DNA of 64,000 bases from Crystallibacter degradans (GCF_012952295.1 NZ_JABBCH010000010.1:62001-126000), one strand, 5' to 3'. Positions 1 to 9,458 are shown, counted from the first letter of the stretch. Notes: generated from the sequence alone by a model not told the origin. Numbers and translations are program-made.

Positions 1-22
1 AAGGCGGCCCGCACGGTAAAAC

Positions 23-910
23 TCACCGCCTGGCCCCATTCCCGAGGCCGGTGCGCCCATACGTCAACGCCACAATCACGACGGCGGCAGCGACCAGCAA
101 CATCGAAAGGGCCACGGCGGCGTCCGGATCAGTCTCGCGCTGGAGGTAGATTTCCAGCGGCAGCGTCCGGGTCACGCCGGTCAGACTGCCGGCAAAGGTC
201 AAAGTGGCACCGAATTCGCCCAGTGCCCGGGCGAAGCACAGCACGGTGCCCGACGCCAGCGCGGGCAGCAGCAGCGGTAGCGTCACCCGGCGCAGCACTG
301 TTGCAGGACGGGCGCCCAGGGTGGCGGCGGCCTGCTCGTAGCGGCTGCCCGAGCTCCGCAGCGACGCTTCCACGCTAAGTACCAGGAACGGCAGCGCTAC
401 GAAGCTCTGCGCGAGCACGACAGCCGTGGTGGAGAAGGCGATCTGGATCCCCCAAAGCTCCAAGGTGCTGCCCAGCAGGCCCTGGCGGCCGAAGGTATAG
501 AGCAGGGCCATACCCCCGACGACGGGCGGCAGTACCAGCGGCAGCAGCACCAGCGCCCGGAGCAGCTTGCGGCCCGGGAAGCTCGAGCGGGCCAGCACCA
601 GCGCCAGCGGCGTGCCCAGCAGCAGGCACACCAGGGTGCTGGCGGTGGCGGTTCGCAGGCTCAGGCCCAGGGCGGCCAGCGCGCCGTCGCTCGTAACCAG
701 CGGCCAGAAACCGGCCCAGTCCACCCGCAGCGCCATGGCAAGCAGCGGCAGCAGCACCAGCACGGTTCCGGCCGCGGCGAAGATGAAGACCGCGGCGGGC
801 AGCCCCGTAGTCCCCTGCCGGACAGGCTGCCGCCCCGCCGGGGGCAGTGGCGCGCCGAGGCCGGCTGTTCCGTCCTGCGCGGGGCGTGTGCTGGCTGGGC
901 CCGTGGTCAT
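23..910 (-). CDS. modB: Molybdate ABC transporter permease ModB
   Basis: This 295-residue integral membrane protein is the permease of a molybdate importer. After a hydrophilic Pro/Gly-rich N-terminus of about 35 residues come several hydrophobic segments and a typical BPD-transport inner-membrane region, including the EAA-like stretch around '[23 protein letters not shown]' (residues about 190-215), which contacts the ATPase. Its ATG overlaps the stop of modA as ATGA, so translation is probably coupled. The ATPase gene modC would be expected just to the left, beyond the window edge, and cannot be seen here. The family could also carry tungstate or sulfate, but the adjacent ModA and Mop-domain regulator favour molybdate. 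Confidence 0.9.
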   Translation of the reverse strand: MTTGPASTRPAQDGTAGLGAPLPPAGRQPVRQGTTGLPAAVFIFAAAGTVLVLLPLLAMALRVDWAGFWPLVTSDGALAALGLSLRTATASTLVCLLLGTPLALVLARSSFPGRKLLRALVLLPLVLPPVVGGMALLYTFGRQGLLGSTLELWGIQIAFSTTAVVLAQSFVALPFLVLSVEASLRSSGSRYEQAAATLGARPATVLRRVTLPLLLPALASGTVLCFARALGEFGATLTFAGSLTGVTRTLPLEIYLQRETDPDAAVALSMLLVAAAVVIVALTYGRTGLGNGARR

Positions 911-1710
911 GGCATGCCGAACCCGGCGTCAGTGAGCACACGCTGCCCTTGCTCACCGGTCACATACTCCACGAACTCCCGGGCGAGCTCCTCCCGGCCG
1001 GTTCCGGCGGCGCCGACGGTGACCGCGATCGGGTAGGTCACCGCGGCGTCCCCGGCATGGGGCACGGGGATGGTCCGGACTTCGTCCCCGGCGCGCACGG
1101 CGTCGGTCCGGTACACAAAGCCTGCATCCGCCTCGCCCGCGGTCACTTTTCCGAGGACCGCCGTCACCGAATTTTCCTCGCTGACCGGGGCAAGTCTCAC
1201 GCCGCCCGCCTCGGCCAGTTTCCGGGCGGCGGCACCACATGGCACCTGCGGGGCGCACAGCACGAGCTTCACGTCCGGCCGTTCCAGGTCTGCCAAGGTT
1301 TCGATGCCCGCGGGGTTGGCGGCCGGCACCACCAGGGCCGGTATGTTGGTGGCCAGCTTCTGCACACTGCCGGCCACTCCCCCGGCCTCCTCCACGCGCG
1401 CCAGGGTGGCGGCATCCGCCGACGCGAAGATATCGGCAGGGGCGCCCTCGATGATCTGGGTGGCCAGGTCGGCCGACCCGGCGAAGCTCAATCGGACTGT
1501 ACTGCCCGGCGCCTGGGCCTCGAAGGACTCCGCCAGCGCAGTGAACGGTGCCGCCAGCGACGCAGCCGCATACACCGTGATGGTGCCTTCCGCCGCGCCC
1601 CCGGAGCCGCAGGCAGCCAGCCCCATGGTTCCCGCCAGCGCCAGTAGTGCTGCGGCAAGCCGTCCGGGCCCTGCAGTCGTCTTGCTGGACCGCTGTACCG
1701 CCCGCCTCAC
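907..1710 (-). CDS. modA: Molybdate ABC transporter substrate-binding lipoprotein ModA
   Basis: This is the extracellular binding protein that delivers molybdate to ModB, about 267 residues long. The open frame extends further upstream, but I place the start at a GTG that overlaps the stop of the regulator gene (GTGA). The resulting N-terminus has basic residues, a hydrophobic core and a lipobox ending LAAC, as expected for a lipoprotein signal. The mature part contains typical ModA elements such as 'TVYAAASL', '[11 protein letters not shown]' and '[12 protein letters not shown]', which line the oxyanion pocket. Gene order regulator-modA-modB with overlapping ends indicates one operon. Confidence 0.9.
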   Translation of the reverse strand: MRRAVQRSSKTTAGPGRLAAALLALAGTMGLAACGSGGAAEGTITVYAAASLAAPFTALAESFEAQAPGSTVRLSFAGSADLATQIIEGAPADIFASADAATLARVEEAGGVAGSVQKLATNIPALVVPAANPAGIETLADLERPDVKLVLCAPQVPCGAAARKLAEAGGVRLAPVSEENSVTAVLGKVTAGEADAGFVYRTDAVRAGDEVRTIPVPHAGDAAVTYPIAVTVGAAGTGREELAREFVEYVTGEQGQRVLTDAGFGMP

Positions 1711-2138
1711 GGCCGGCCCTTCGCAGGCTGGGCGGCCGGCGTCTGTACGATCACGTTGGTTGCCTTCACCACGGCGGTGGCCACCGAACCTGGTTCCAGC
1801 CCCAGCTCGCGGACGGCCTCGGCACTCATCAGCGATACCACCCGGTGCGGGCCGCACTGCAGCTCCACCTGCGCCATCACCTTGTCCATCACCACGGAGG
1901 TCACCAGCCCCACAAAGCGGTTCCGGGCCGAACTGCCCGCCGCGGCCTGGTCCGGCGGCAGGGCGGCCTGTTCTTTGGCCAGGGCTGCCAGCTCTGTCCC
2001 GGCGACCACGGTACGCCCGGCGGCATCGCGCTGCCCGGTCAGCGTGCCGGCTTCGATCCATCGACGGACCGTGTCATCACTGACCCCAAGGAAGCGTGCG
2101 GCATCCACAACTCGTATTTGCGTCACGAAGTCCAGCAT
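1707..2138 (-). CDS. Helix-turn-helix / Mop-domain molybdate-responsive regulator
   Basis: This 143-residue protein joins an N-terminal excisionase/MerR-like helix-turn-helix (about residues 8-45, 'VVDAARFLGVSDDTVRRWIE') to a C-terminal Mop/TOBE domain (about 72-135, 'NRFVGLVTSVVMDKVMAQVEL'). Mop domains bind molybdate or other oxyanions. The combination suggests a ModE-like sensor, although the DNA-binding half differs from classical ModE. It is the first gene of the modA-modB operon and overlaps modA by 4 bases. A palindrome lies just upstream (2155-2170), which fits autoregulation and control of the divergent moaA. The regulatory role is inferred from domains and context. Confidence 0.8.
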   Translation of the reverse strand: MLDFVTQIRVVDAARFLGVSDDTVRRWIEAGTLTGQRDAAGRTVVAGTELAALAKEQAALPPDQAAAGSSARNRFVGLVTSVVMDKVMAQVELQCGPHRVVSLMSAEAVRELGLEPGSVATAVVKATNVIVQTPAAQPAKGRP

Positions 2139-2154
2139 AGTCCCGCATCTGCGG

Positions 2155-2170
2155 GTTGAACAGGTTCAAC
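2155..2170. promoter_or_regulatory. Candidate operator between mod operon and moaA
   Basis: GTTGAA and TTCAAC form a perfect 6-bp inverted repeat around CAGG. It sits 17 bp upstream of the HTH/Mop gene and about 70 bp upstream of moaA, so a dimeric repressor bound here could affect both directions. Assignment to the HTH/Mop protein is inference. Confidence 0.4.
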
Positions 2171-2240
2171 GCAGCCGTCCACTGTCCACATGGGGAGACG
2201 GGTCTCGGCAAGGCAGCCGGCACTGACGTACCCTCGATAC

Positions 2241-3347
2241 ATGAGCGTTAATTTGGGGATGCCGCAGGTCTCGGCCGGCGCCCGCGGCCCTGCTGCCCCG
2301 CCCGCGCGTCCGGCAGATGCCGGCCCCGCGCTGATTGATCGTTTCGGCCGCTCCGCGACGGACCTGCGCATCTCGCTGACGGACAAATGCAATCTGCGCT
2401 GCACCTACTGCATGCCGGCCGAAGGCCTGGACTGGCTGAACAAGGAACAGGTCCTCACGGATACCGAAATCGTCCGGCTGGTGGACATCGCCGTCGACCA
2501 TCTGGGTGTGCGCGAACTGCGCCTGACCGGCGGCGAGCCGCTTGTGCGCGCCGGCTTGGCCGACATCATCGCCGGGGTCCGAAACAACCATCCGGACCTG
2601 CCGGTGTCGCTGACCACCAACGGCCTCGGCCTCGACAAGAAGGCTCGGATCCTCAAAGACGCAGGCCTGAGCCGCATCAACGTATCGATGGATTCGCTGC
2701 ACCCGGAAACCTTCGCCCAGCTCACCCGCCGGCCCTTCCTTGACCGCGTGCTCAAGGGGATCGAAGAAGCGGACCGGGTGGGTCTCGGCCTGATCAAGAT
2801 CAACGCGGTGCTGATGCGCGGCATCAACGACCAGGAAGCGTCCGGTCTGCTGGAGTGGGCCGTTAGCCACGGCTACGAACTGCGCTTCATCGAACAAATG
2901 CCGCTGGACGCCGACCACGGCTGGACCCGGCAGAACATGATTTCGGCCGCCGAGATCCGCGCGCTGCTGGAACAGGAGTTTGTCCTCACCGCGGATCCGC
3001 GGCGCCGCGACGGTGCCCCGGCCGAAAGGTGGGAAGTACGACGGCGCTCTGCGCCCGACGTCATAGTCGGCACTGTAGGCATCATCGCCTCGGTCACCGA
3101 GCCTTTCTGCGCCGACTGCCGCCGGACCCGGATCACGGCCGAAGGCAAGGTCCGTTCCTGCCTGTTCTCGCATGAGGAAACCGACCTGCGCGACCTGCTC
3201 CGCAGCGGCGCCGGGGACGAGGCGGTCGCCGAACGGTGGCGCGAAGCGATGTGGGCCAAACCCCGGGCACACGGGATGGACCATACCGGGCTGGGCGCCG
3301 AGGACTTCGTCCAGCCGGACCGAACCATGAGCGCGATCGGCGGTTGA
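2241..3347 (+). CDS. moaA: GTP 3',8-cyclase MoaA
   Basis: MoaA is a radical-SAM enzyme that, with MoaC, converts GTP to cyclic pyranopterin monophosphate in molybdenum cofactor synthesis. The protein of about 368 residues shows the SAM cluster CxxxCxxC (C50, C54, C57 counted from this start), a GGEPL motif, the second-cluster cysteines in 'CADCRRTR...RSC', and the C-terminal Gly-Gly required for activity. I chose the ATG at 2241 over the upstream ATG at 2190. A TACCCT hexamer lies 6 bases before it, so the transcript may be leaderless, and no good ribosome site precedes either codon. moaD follows almost directly. Confidence 0.92.
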   Translation: MSVNLGMPQVSAGARGPAAPPARPADAGPALIDRFGRSATDLRISLTDKCNLRCTYCMPAEGLDWLNKEQVLTDTEIVRLVDIAVDHLGVRELRLTGGEPLVRAGLADIIAGVRNNHPDLPVSLTTNGLGLDKKARILKDAGLSRINVSMDSLHPETFAQLTRRPFLDRVLKGIEEADRVGLGLIKINAVLMRGINDQEASGLLEWAVSHGYELRFIEQMPLDADHGWTRQNMISAAEIRALLEQEFVLTADPRRRDGAPAERWEVRRRSAPDVIVGTVGIIASVTEPFCADCRRTRITAEGKVRSCLFSHEETDLRDLLRSGAGDEAVAERWREAMWAKPRAHGMDHTGLGAEDFVQPDRTMSAIGG

Positions 3348-3348
3348 A

Positions 3349-3630
3349 TTGTTGTTGTTGTTGATCAGGTACTTCGGCGCGGCCCAGGCCGCGGCCGGCG
3401 TCGAAGAGGAAAAGCTAGTTCTGCCCGAAGGCAGCACCCTGGCAGACGTCCTGGCCGTGCTGATCCGGGAGCACCCGTCCCCGGGCGCGCAGTCCAAGGG
3501 TGCACCGGCACTGGAGTCGGTGATCGCGCGCAGCAGTTTCCTGCGCAACGAGATCGCCTGCAAGGACCGTTCGGCAGTCCTTGAAGATCAGGACATCATC
3601 GACATCCTCCCGCCCTTCGCCGGCGGCTAA
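3349..3630 (+). CDS. moaD: Molybdopterin synthase small subunit MoaD (ThiS/MoaD family)
   Basis: MoaD is the beta-grasp sulfur carrier that delivers thiocarboxylate sulfur to precursor Z on MoaE. The 93-residue protein has 'IRYFGAA' near the N-terminus and ends in the essential Gly-Gly (FAGG). It begins one base after the moaA stop. There is no ATG or GTG; five TTG codons run in a row at 3349-3363, so the exact initiating codon is ambiguous. MoaE is not in the window. A strong hairpin follows the gene at 3691-3727. Confidence 0.85.
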   Translation: MLLLLIRYFGAAQAAAGVEEEKLVLPEGSTLADVLAVLIREHPSPGAQSKGAPALESVIARSSFLRNEIACKDRSAVLEDQDIIDILPPFAGG

Positions 3631-3690
3631 CCTCCCGCGTCGAAAGTCCAGTCTGTCCAGACGGCGTTCGCTGGCAGAAGCTTCCAGCAT

Positions 3691-3727
3691 GAAGGCCCCG
3701 TTTCCGGTAACCGGAAACGGGGCCTTC
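3691..3727. terminator. Bidirectional terminator between moaD and symporter
   Basis: Perfect inverted repeat with 18-bp arms (from GAAGGCCCCG to CGGGGCCTTC) around a single-base centre. It lies between the convergent ends of moaD and the AGCS symporter and could stop transcription from both sides. Confidence 0.8.
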
Positions 3728-3753
3728 ATCGTTGCTGTGTGCCGCTGCTGAGG

Positions 3754-5241
3754 CTATCGGGCCTCGCCCTGCGGCACCTGACGCTCGCGGTGGTGCGAGG
3801 AGCCGACCACGTCGCCGGCCTTCCACTCGCCCCAACCGGGCTGGTCCCGCATGAAGGCCTCGATCTCGTCCTTGTTTGCCTTGAGCTCCGGATCATGTTT
3901 GAGGTAGTGCCGGGTCTCGCGCACAATCAGGCCGGAGAGAATGAGCAGCCCGACGAGGTTGGGCAGGGCCATCAAGCCGTTCATCACGTCGGAGAAATTC
4001 CAGACCACGGCCAGCGGGACCGTGCTTCCGATGAAGACGACGATTGAGAACACGACACGGTACGGTGTCACCCCGCGGCGGCCGAACAGCCGCTCTACGT
4101 TCCGTTCGCCATAGTACGCCCAGCCCAGAATCGTCGAAAAAGCGAACAAAATCAGGCCCACGGTGACAATCCAGTGCCCCCACTCGCCCGGAAGTCCGTG
4201 AGTGAAAGCTTCGCCGGTCATGACCGCTGCCTGGTCACCGCCCAGTTCCCAGACACCGGTGGTGATAATGACCAGGCCGGTGCAGCTGACCACGATGATC
4301 GTGTCGATGAAGGTCTGAGTCATGGAGACCAGCCCTTGGCGCACTGGGTGTGTGGTCTGCGCGGCAGCTGCCGCGATCGCGGCGGAACCGAGGCCTGATT
4401 CATTGGAGAAAATACCTCGTGCCACACCCATCTGCACCACCAGGATGATTGCGGAACCGGTGAACCCGCCGACAGCTGCCGTTCCGGTGAAGGCATCCGT
4501 GAAGATCAGGGCAAAGGCCGCGGGTAGACCTTCAATATTGGCAATCAGGATATAGATGGCGCCAAGTACGTAGAACACGATCATGATCGGGACCAGGCCC
4601 GCCGTCACGCGGCCGATGGACTTGATGCCTCCCACGAGCACCAAAAGAGTCAGTACCGCGAGAACAGCGCCCGTAATCCACAGCGGAAGGTTCCAGCTGT
4701 TCTCAACATTGGTCGCGATGGCGTTGCCCTGGGTCATGTTGCCGATGCCGAAGGAGGCCAGGAACGCGAAGATGGCGAAGGCGAGGGCCAGAACCTTACC
4801 GAAACGGTTTTTGATTCCGCGCTCGAGGTAGTACTGCGGTCCGCCGGACTTTTCTCCGGCATCGTCCGTTGTGCGGAAACGGACGCCCAGAAAAGCCTCC
4901 GAGTACTTTGACGCCATCCCCACCATGGCCGTCACCCACATCCAGAACAGCGCGCCGGGGCCGCCGATACCAATAGCTGTGGCGACGCCGACAATGTTGC
5001 CGGTGCCCACGGTGGCAGCCAGCGCTGTAGTCAGTGCCTGGAACTGCGAAATATCACCCTCGGCCCCTGCGTCCTTGCGCGTGAACAGTCCAAGCCGGAG
5101 CGCCACGCCCAGTTTCAGGAACTGGAGACCACCCAAGCGGATAGTGAGGTACAGACCGGTGCCCAGCAGCAGCGGTATGAGCAGAAATGGACCCCAGACA
5201 ACCGAACTAACGGCCGATAGAAACTCCGTTATGTCTTCCAA
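3754..5241 (-). CDS. Sodium:alanine/glycine symporter (AGCS family)
   Basis: This integral membrane protein of about 495 residues has roughly ten hydrophobic segments and AGCS hallmarks: '[15 protein letters not shown]' near the start, '[24 protein letters not shown]' in the first third and '[15 protein letters not shown]' in the middle. The family imports alanine or glycine with sodium. The open frame reaches 5331, but I choose a TTG at 5241 because GGAG lies 7 bases upstream and the family N-terminus begins here. A CRP-like palindrome occurs 33 bases upstream. The C-terminal 40 residues are charged and cytoplasmic. The exact amino acid substrate cannot be told from sequence. Confidence 0.85.
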   Translation of the reverse strand: MEDITEFLSAVSSVVWGPFLLIPLLLGTGLYLTIRLGGLQFLKLGVALRLGLFTRKDAGAEGDISQFQALTTALAATVGTGNIVGVATAIGIGGPGALFWMWVTAMVGMASKYSEAFLGVRFRTTDDAGEKSGGPQYYLERGIKNRFGKVLALAFAIFAFLASFGIGNMTQGNAIATNVENSWNLPLWITGAVLAVLTLLVLVGGIKSIGRVTAGLVPIMIVFYVLGAIYILIANIEGLPAAFALIFTDAFTGTAAVGGFTGSAIILVVQMGVARGIFSNESGLGSAAIAAAAAQTTHPVRQGLVSMTQTFIDTIIVVSCTGLVIITTGVWELGGDQAAVMTGEAFTHGLPGEWGHWIVTVGLILFAFSTILGWAYYGERNVERLFGRRGVTPYRVVFSIVVFIGSTVPLAVVWNFSDVMNGLMALPNLVGLLILSGLIVRETRHYLKHDPELKANKDEIEAFMRDQPGWGEWKAGDVVGSSHHRERQVPQGEAR

Positions 5242-5273
5242 AACATTCTCCAATTGCGGTGCAGGTGCAGGTG

Positions 5274-5289
5274 TGTGACTGCAGTCACC
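5274..5289. promoter_or_regulatory. CRP/GlxR-like site upstream of AGCS symporter
   Basis: TGTGA-CTGCAG-TCACC matches the CRP-family consensus TGTGA-N6-TCACA at nine of ten specified positions and contains a perfect 14-bp palindrome. It lies between a possible -10 (TAGACT, minus strand, 5308-5303) and the start codon. If that promoter is right, binding would repress. Confidence 0.5.
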
Positions 5290-5428
5290 CACAGCCGGAA
5301 CCAGTCTAGTACCCCGGGGCAGCCCATTCACATTTCCGGCCCAGGGCAGCCCCGCTCCGAGCCATGACGTGCTTCATACAACGCAGAATCACCATACGGC
5401 TCGTCCCGCAGGCGCAGAAAAGTGCAGC

Positions 5429-5463
5429 GGCCGGGTGCCCGGTTATTGCCCGGACACCCGGCC
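5429..5463 (-). terminator. Probable terminator after the M16 peptidase gene
   Basis: GGCCGGGTG and CACCCGGCC form a perfect 9-bp stem with an internal CCGG pair, 24 bases beyond the stop of the peptidase gene. There is no clear U-run on either side. Confidence 0.55.
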
Positions 5464-5486
5464 GCCGGGTAGAAGTTGCGGAACGC

Positions 5487-6929
5487 TTAGAGACCGAAAT
5501 CCGCCGGTGAATCAAACGGACCGACGACGGTTACCGTGCGCGGCGCGGCGGCCAGTTCGGCAGCCAGCGCCTGCACTTCCTCCGGCGTGACGGCGCGGAT
5601 CCTCGCCAGCGTCTCGTCCGCGTCCAGGAACTCTCCCGAGACAAGTTCCGCGCGTCCAAGCCGCGACATCCGCGACCCGCTGTCTTCCAGCGCCAGGACG
5701 ATGCCGCCGGACAACTGTCCGACCGCCTTGCGCAGCTCTTCGGCGGTTATTCCGTCCGAGGCCAGCTTGTCCAGCTCGGAACCCAGCAGTTCGATAACCT
5801 GCTTGGTCTTCGCCGGAGAGCAGCCCGCGTACATGCCGAAGTAGCCGGCGTCCGCGTAGGACCCCGCGAAGGAGTACGTGGCGTAGACAAGCCCGCGCTT
5901 TTCCCTGACTTCCTGGAACAGCCTCGACGACATGCCGCCGCCAAGAACCGCGTTGAGGACGCTCATGACGAAGCGCCGTTCGTCGGTGGCGACTATGGAT
6001 TGGCAGCCCATGACGATGTTGGCCTGCTCGACCGGACGGCGGTGGACATGGATGCCCGCCACTGACGTGATGTCCGCGCGCTCGGCGGAGCGTCGCTGCA
6101 CTGGAGCAACTCCGGGCTTGAGTACCCAGCCCGCGCCCTCCAGCGCCTGCAGAACCAGCCGGCAGACGTCGTCGTGCTCCAATCCTCCAGCTACAGTCAC
6201 AACCAGCTCATCCGGGCGATAGTACCGCTGGTAGTGGTCCCAGACAGCGGTACGGGGTACCGCCATGATCGCCTCGGGAGTGCCGCCGATCGGGCGCCCC
6301 AGGGGGTGGCCGGCCAAGACGGCCTCGACGAACTTCTCGTGGCAGACGTCCGAGGGATCGTCATTGTCCATCGCCAGCTCTTCGAGGATGACGTCGCGTT
6401 CCTGCTCCAGCTCGCTGTTGTCGAGCACGGCGGAGGTGATCATGTCCGCGATGACGTCGATGGCCATCGGCAGATCGGTGTCCAGCACGCGCGCGTAGTA
6501 GCAGGTGTTCTCCTTGGCCGTCGCGGCATTGGACTCCCCGCCGACCTCGTCAAAAGCCGACGCAATGTCAAGCGCCGTGCGCCGCTTCGTTCCCTTGAAC
6601 AGCAGGTGCTCCAGGAAGTGCGTCGAGCCGTGCTGGCCCTCCGCCTCGTCCCGGGAGCCAACGCCGACCCAGAAGCCGATAGTCGCCGAACGTTGTCCGG
6701 GCATGGCTTCCGTCAGCACCCGGACGCCGCCAGGGAGCACGGAACGCCGCACCACGGAGCCGCCCGGATCACCATGGATCAATGTGGGATCGGATCCACC
6801 GAGATCGGTGGCGTCCGTATGGCCTTCAGCGGCGGACAGCGGCAAATGGATACCTCGGGACATAGCGGAACTCCCCGCCGCAGAGCGTGACTCTGCAGCG
6901 GGGAGTTCGTTGCCAAATGCTTCAGGCAT
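5487..6929 (-). CDS. M16 family zinc peptidase (processing-peptidase-like)
   Basis: This 480-residue protein belongs to the insulinase/mitochondrial-processing-peptidase family. The zinc site HxxEH is present (H104, E107, H108 in 'HFLEH'), with the distal glutamate in 'QERDVILEEL' about 75 residues later, so it should be catalytic. An inactive M16 C-terminal domain follows. The ATG abuts the pnp stop (TAA-ATG), showing it is the last gene of the rpsO-pnp group. A pnp-M16 pair is common in Gram-positive bacteria (mlpA/pepR genes). The first about 55 residues are family-unspecific, and an internal Met (residue 23) is an alternative start. The physiological substrate is unknown. Confidence 0.85.
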   Translation of the reverse strand: MPEAFGNELPAAESRSAAGSSAMSRGIHLPLSAAEGHTDATDLGGSDPTLIHGDPGGSVVRRSVLPGGVRVLTEAMPGQRSATIGFWVGVGSRDEAEGQHGSTHFLEHLLFKGTKRRTALDIASAFDEVGGESNAATAKENTCYYARVLDTDLPMAIDVIADMITSAVLDNSELEQERDVILEELAMDNDDPSDVCHEKFVEAVLAGHPLGRPIGGTPEAIMAVPRTAVWDHYQRYYRPDELVVTVAGGLEHDDVCRLVLQALEGAGWVLKPGVAPVQRRSAERADITSVAGIHVHRRPVEQANIVMGCQSIVATDERRFVMSVLNAVLGGGMSSRLFQEVREKRGLVYATYSFAGSYADAGYFGMYAGCSPAKTKQVIELLGSELDKLASDGITAEELRKAVGQLSGGIVLALEDSGSRMSRLGRAELVSGEFLDADETLARIRAVTPEEVQALAAELAAAPRTVTVVGPFDSPADFGL

Positions 6930-9185
6930 TTACTCTGCGGAACCTTCCGCCGGCTCCAGGACGTCCTCGGAAGCGCCGTCGCCGGCCGCCTCTTCGGCAA
7001 CAACCGGAGACAGGGAGAGCTTTCCGCGGTCGTCGATCTTGGTGATCTCGACCTGGACCTTCTGGCCCACGGAGACAACCTCGTCGACATTGTCCACGCG
7101 CTTGCCGCCGGCCAGCTTGCGCAGCTCGGAGATGTGCAGCAGGCCGTCCTTGCCCGGTGTCAGGGACACGAAGGCGCCGAACGTGGTGGTCTTGACAACT
7201 GTGCCCAGGTAACGCTCGCCGACCTCAGGAACCTGCGGGTTCGCGATGGCGTTGATGGCGGAGCGGGCTGCCTCGGCGGAACCGCCGTCGGTGGCACCGA
7301 TCAGCACGGTACCGTCATCTTCGATGGAGATATCCGCGCCGGTGTCCTCCTGGATCTGGTTGATCATCTTGCCCTTCGGGCCAATGACCTCGCCGATCTT
7401 GTCCACGGGGATCTTGACCGAGATGATCCGCGGCGCGAACTCGGAAAGCTCGTCCGGGGTATCGATCGCGGCCTCGAGCACGCCCAGGATATGCAGGCGG
7501 GCTTCGCGGGCCTGCTTCAGCGCGGCGGCCAGAACCGACGCGGGAATGCCGTCCAGCTTGGTGTCGAGCTGGATCGCGGTGACGAACTCGGCGGTACCGG
7601 CAACCTTGAAGTCCATATCGCCGTAGGCATCTTCGGCACCGAGGATGTCGGTCAGCGCGGCGTAGCGGGTCTCGCCGTCGACCTGGTCGGAAACCAGGCC
7701 CATGGCGATGCCGGCAACCGGAGCCTTCAGCGGCACACCGGCGTTGAGCAGGGACAGCGTCGAGGCGCAGACCGAGCCCATCGAGGTGGAACCGTTGGAG
7801 CTGAGAGCTTCGGAGACCTGGCGGATGGCGTACGGGAACTCTTCACGCGAAGGCAGCACCGGCACCAGGGCGCGCTCGGCGAGGGCGCCGTGGCCGATTT
7901 CGCGGCGCTTCGGTGAACCGACGCGGCCGGTCTCACCGGTGGAGTAGGGCGGGAAGTTGTAGTTGTGCATGTACCGCTTGCGCGTTACCGGCGACAGCGA
8001 ATCGATCTGCTGTTCCATCTTGAGCATGTTCAGCGTGGTGACACCCATGATCTGGGTTTCGCCGCGTTCGAAGATGGCCGAACCGTGCACGCGGGGCAGA
8101 ACCTCTACCTCGGCGGTCAGCGTGCGGATGTCCGTCAGGCCACGGCCGTCGATGCGGACCTGGTCCTTCAGGATGCGCTGGCGGACTACCTGCTTGGTGA
8201 CGGAGTTGAAGGCAGCCGAAACTTCCTTCTCGCGCCCGGCGAACTGGGCTTCCTCGGAACCGCCGAACTGGGCCAGGATCTCTGCCTTGAAGTCGTCGGC
8301 AGCATCATTGCGGGTCTGCTTGTCCGCGATCGAGAAGATCTCGGTCAGCTTCGTGGCAGCAGCGGCTTCCACTGCAGCGAACACATCGTCCTCGTAGTCC
8401 TTGAAGACCGGGAACTCGACGGTCGGCTTGGCAGCGGCTGCGGCCAGCTGGACCTGGGCGTCGCACAGGGACTTGATGAACGGCTTGGCCGCTTCCAGAC
8501 CCTCGGCAACAACCTCTTCGGTCGGGGCGGGGGCGCCCTCTTCCTTGATCAGCTGCCAGGCGTTGTCCGTGGCTTCGGCCTCGACCATCATGATGGCGAC
8601 GTCGTCACCGGCGACACGGCCGGCAACAACCATGCTGAAGACGGCCTTCTCCAGTTCGGTGTGCTTCGGGAAGGCAACCCACTGGCCTTCGATCAGCGCC
8701 ACGCGCACGCCGCCGATCGGGCCGGAGAACGGCAGGCCCGAGAGCTGGGTGGACATGGAGGACGCGTTGATGGCCACGACGTCGTACAGCACGTCCGGAT
8801 TGATCGCCAGGACGGTGACCACGATCTGCACCTCGTTGCGCAGGCCCTTCACGAAGGCCGGACGCAGCGGGCGGTCCATCAGGCGGCAGGCCAGGATGGC
8901 TTCCGTGGACGGACGGCCTTCGCGGCGGAAGAACGATCCGGGAATGCGGCCGGCGGCGTACATGCGCTCTTCGACATCCACCGTCAGGGGGAAGAAGTCA
9001 AAGCCCTCACGCGGGGACTTTCCGGCGGTGGTGGCGGACAGCAGTGCGGTGTCTTCGTCGATGTAGACCATCGCCGAGCCTGCGGCCTGCTGTGCAACGC
9101 GGCCGGTTTCAAACCGGATAACGCGCTTGCCGAAACGGCCATTGTCAATGACCGCTTCCGAGAACTGAATTTCGGGACCCTCCAA
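6930..9185 (-). CDS. pnp: Polyribonucleotide nucleotidyltransferase (PNPase)
   Basis: PNPase degrades RNA 3' to 5' by phosphorolysis as part of the RNA decay machinery. The protein has two RNase PH domains, a KH domain ('[15 protein letters not shown]') and a C-terminal S1 domain ('[15 protein letters not shown]'), then a short acidic tail. Several in-frame upstream starts exist; I choose the TTG at 9185 because a perfect GGAGGTGA lies 7 to 14 bases upstream and the family begins 'MEGPEIQF'. That gives 751 residues, the usual length. The Shine-Dalgarno sequence is buried in a stem (9193-9218), suggesting translational control. It lies downstream of rpsO and is followed directly by an M16 peptidase. 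Confidence 0.95.
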   Translation of the reverse strand: MEGPEIQFSEAVIDNGRFGKRVIRFETGRVAQQAAGSAMVYIDEDTALLSATTAGKSPREGFDFFPLTVDVEERMYAAGRIPGSFFRREGRPSTEAILACRLMDRPLRPAFVKGLRNEVQIVVTVLAINPDVLYDVVAINASSMSTQLSGLPFSGPIGGVRVALIEGQWVAFPKHTELEKAVFSMVVAGRVAGDDVAIMMVEAEATDNAWQLIKEEGAPAPTEEVVAEGLEAAKPFIKSLCDAQVQLAAAAAKPTVEFPVFKDYEDDVFAAVEAAAATKLTEIFSIADKQTRNDAADDFKAEILAQFGGSEEAQFAGREKEVSAAFNSVTKQVVRQRILKDQVRIDGRGLTDIRTLTAEVEVLPRVHGSAIFERGETQIMGVTTLNMLKMEQQIDSLSPVTRKRYMHNYNFPPYSTGETGRVGSPKRREIGHGALAERALVPVLPSREEFPYAIRQVSEALSSNGSTSMGSVCASTLSLLNAGVPLKAPVAGIAMGLVSDQVDGETRYAALTDILGAEDAYGDMDFKVAGTAEFVTAIQLDTKLDGIPASVLAAALKQAREARLHILGVLEAAIDTPDELSEFAPRIISVKIPVDKIGEVIGPKGKMINQIQEDTGADISIEDDGTVLIGATDGGSAEAARSAINAIANPQVPEVGERYLGTVVKTTTFGAFVSLTPGKDGLLHISELRKLAGGKRVDNVDEVVSVGQKVQVEITKIDDRGKLSLSPVVAEEAAGDGASEDVLEPAEGSAE

Positions 9186-9192
9186 GAGAGTC

Positions 9193-9218
9193 ACCTCCGT
9201 TTCTGTGGTGTCGGAGGT
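9193..9218 (-). promoter_or_regulatory. SD-sequestering hairpin in the pnp leader
   Basis: On the minus strand ACCTCCG (9218-9212) pairs perfectly with CGGAGGT (9199-9193), the core of the pnp Shine-Dalgarno sequence, around a 12-nt loop. The TTG start follows 7 nt later. When folded, the ribosome site is closed. Confidence 0.55.
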
Positions 9219-9232
9219 AACCAGCATCGGCC

Positions 9233-9286
9233 CAGACTTGCCTGCTTCCCTCGGTGGGAAGCGCCTGCGGCTGGCCATGGGGTCTG
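9233..9286 (-). promoter_or_regulatory. Long stem-loop in the pnp leader
   Basis: A perfect inner stem (GCTTCCC at 9244-9250 with GGGAAGC at 9256-9262, 5-nt loop) sits inside an outer CAGAC/GTCTG pair (9233-9237 with 9282-9286). Its place before pnp resembles the leader hairpin that RNase III cuts in enteric pnp. The functional parallel is inference. Confidence 0.4.
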
Positions 9287-9458
9287 TCAACACCCGGTCT
9301 TCGATCGAGACCCCCGGGCGGCTGTGCGTTGCTGCACCGGCCACTCCCGGAAATCACTACCGAGGACCGCGAATGCTTACGACGCCGGTCACTCCTGTTT
9401 TGTAATTATGGTTGCCCACCTGCCGGATCCCGGCCGGTGGCTCTGCGCCAAGCAAAGC
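9287..9458. other. Non-coding spacer between rpsO and pnp
   Basis: No conserved gene is visible. On the minus strand CATAAT followed by TACAAAA (about 9405) could be a -10 element for a pnp promoter downstream of the rpsO terminator, but no matching -35 stands out. Confidence 0.4.

Noticed and set aside
5242-5428. Glycine riboswitch upstream of the AGCS symporter
   Set aside because: Such switches are common at these genes, but the conserved glycine-aptamer core cannot be found here.
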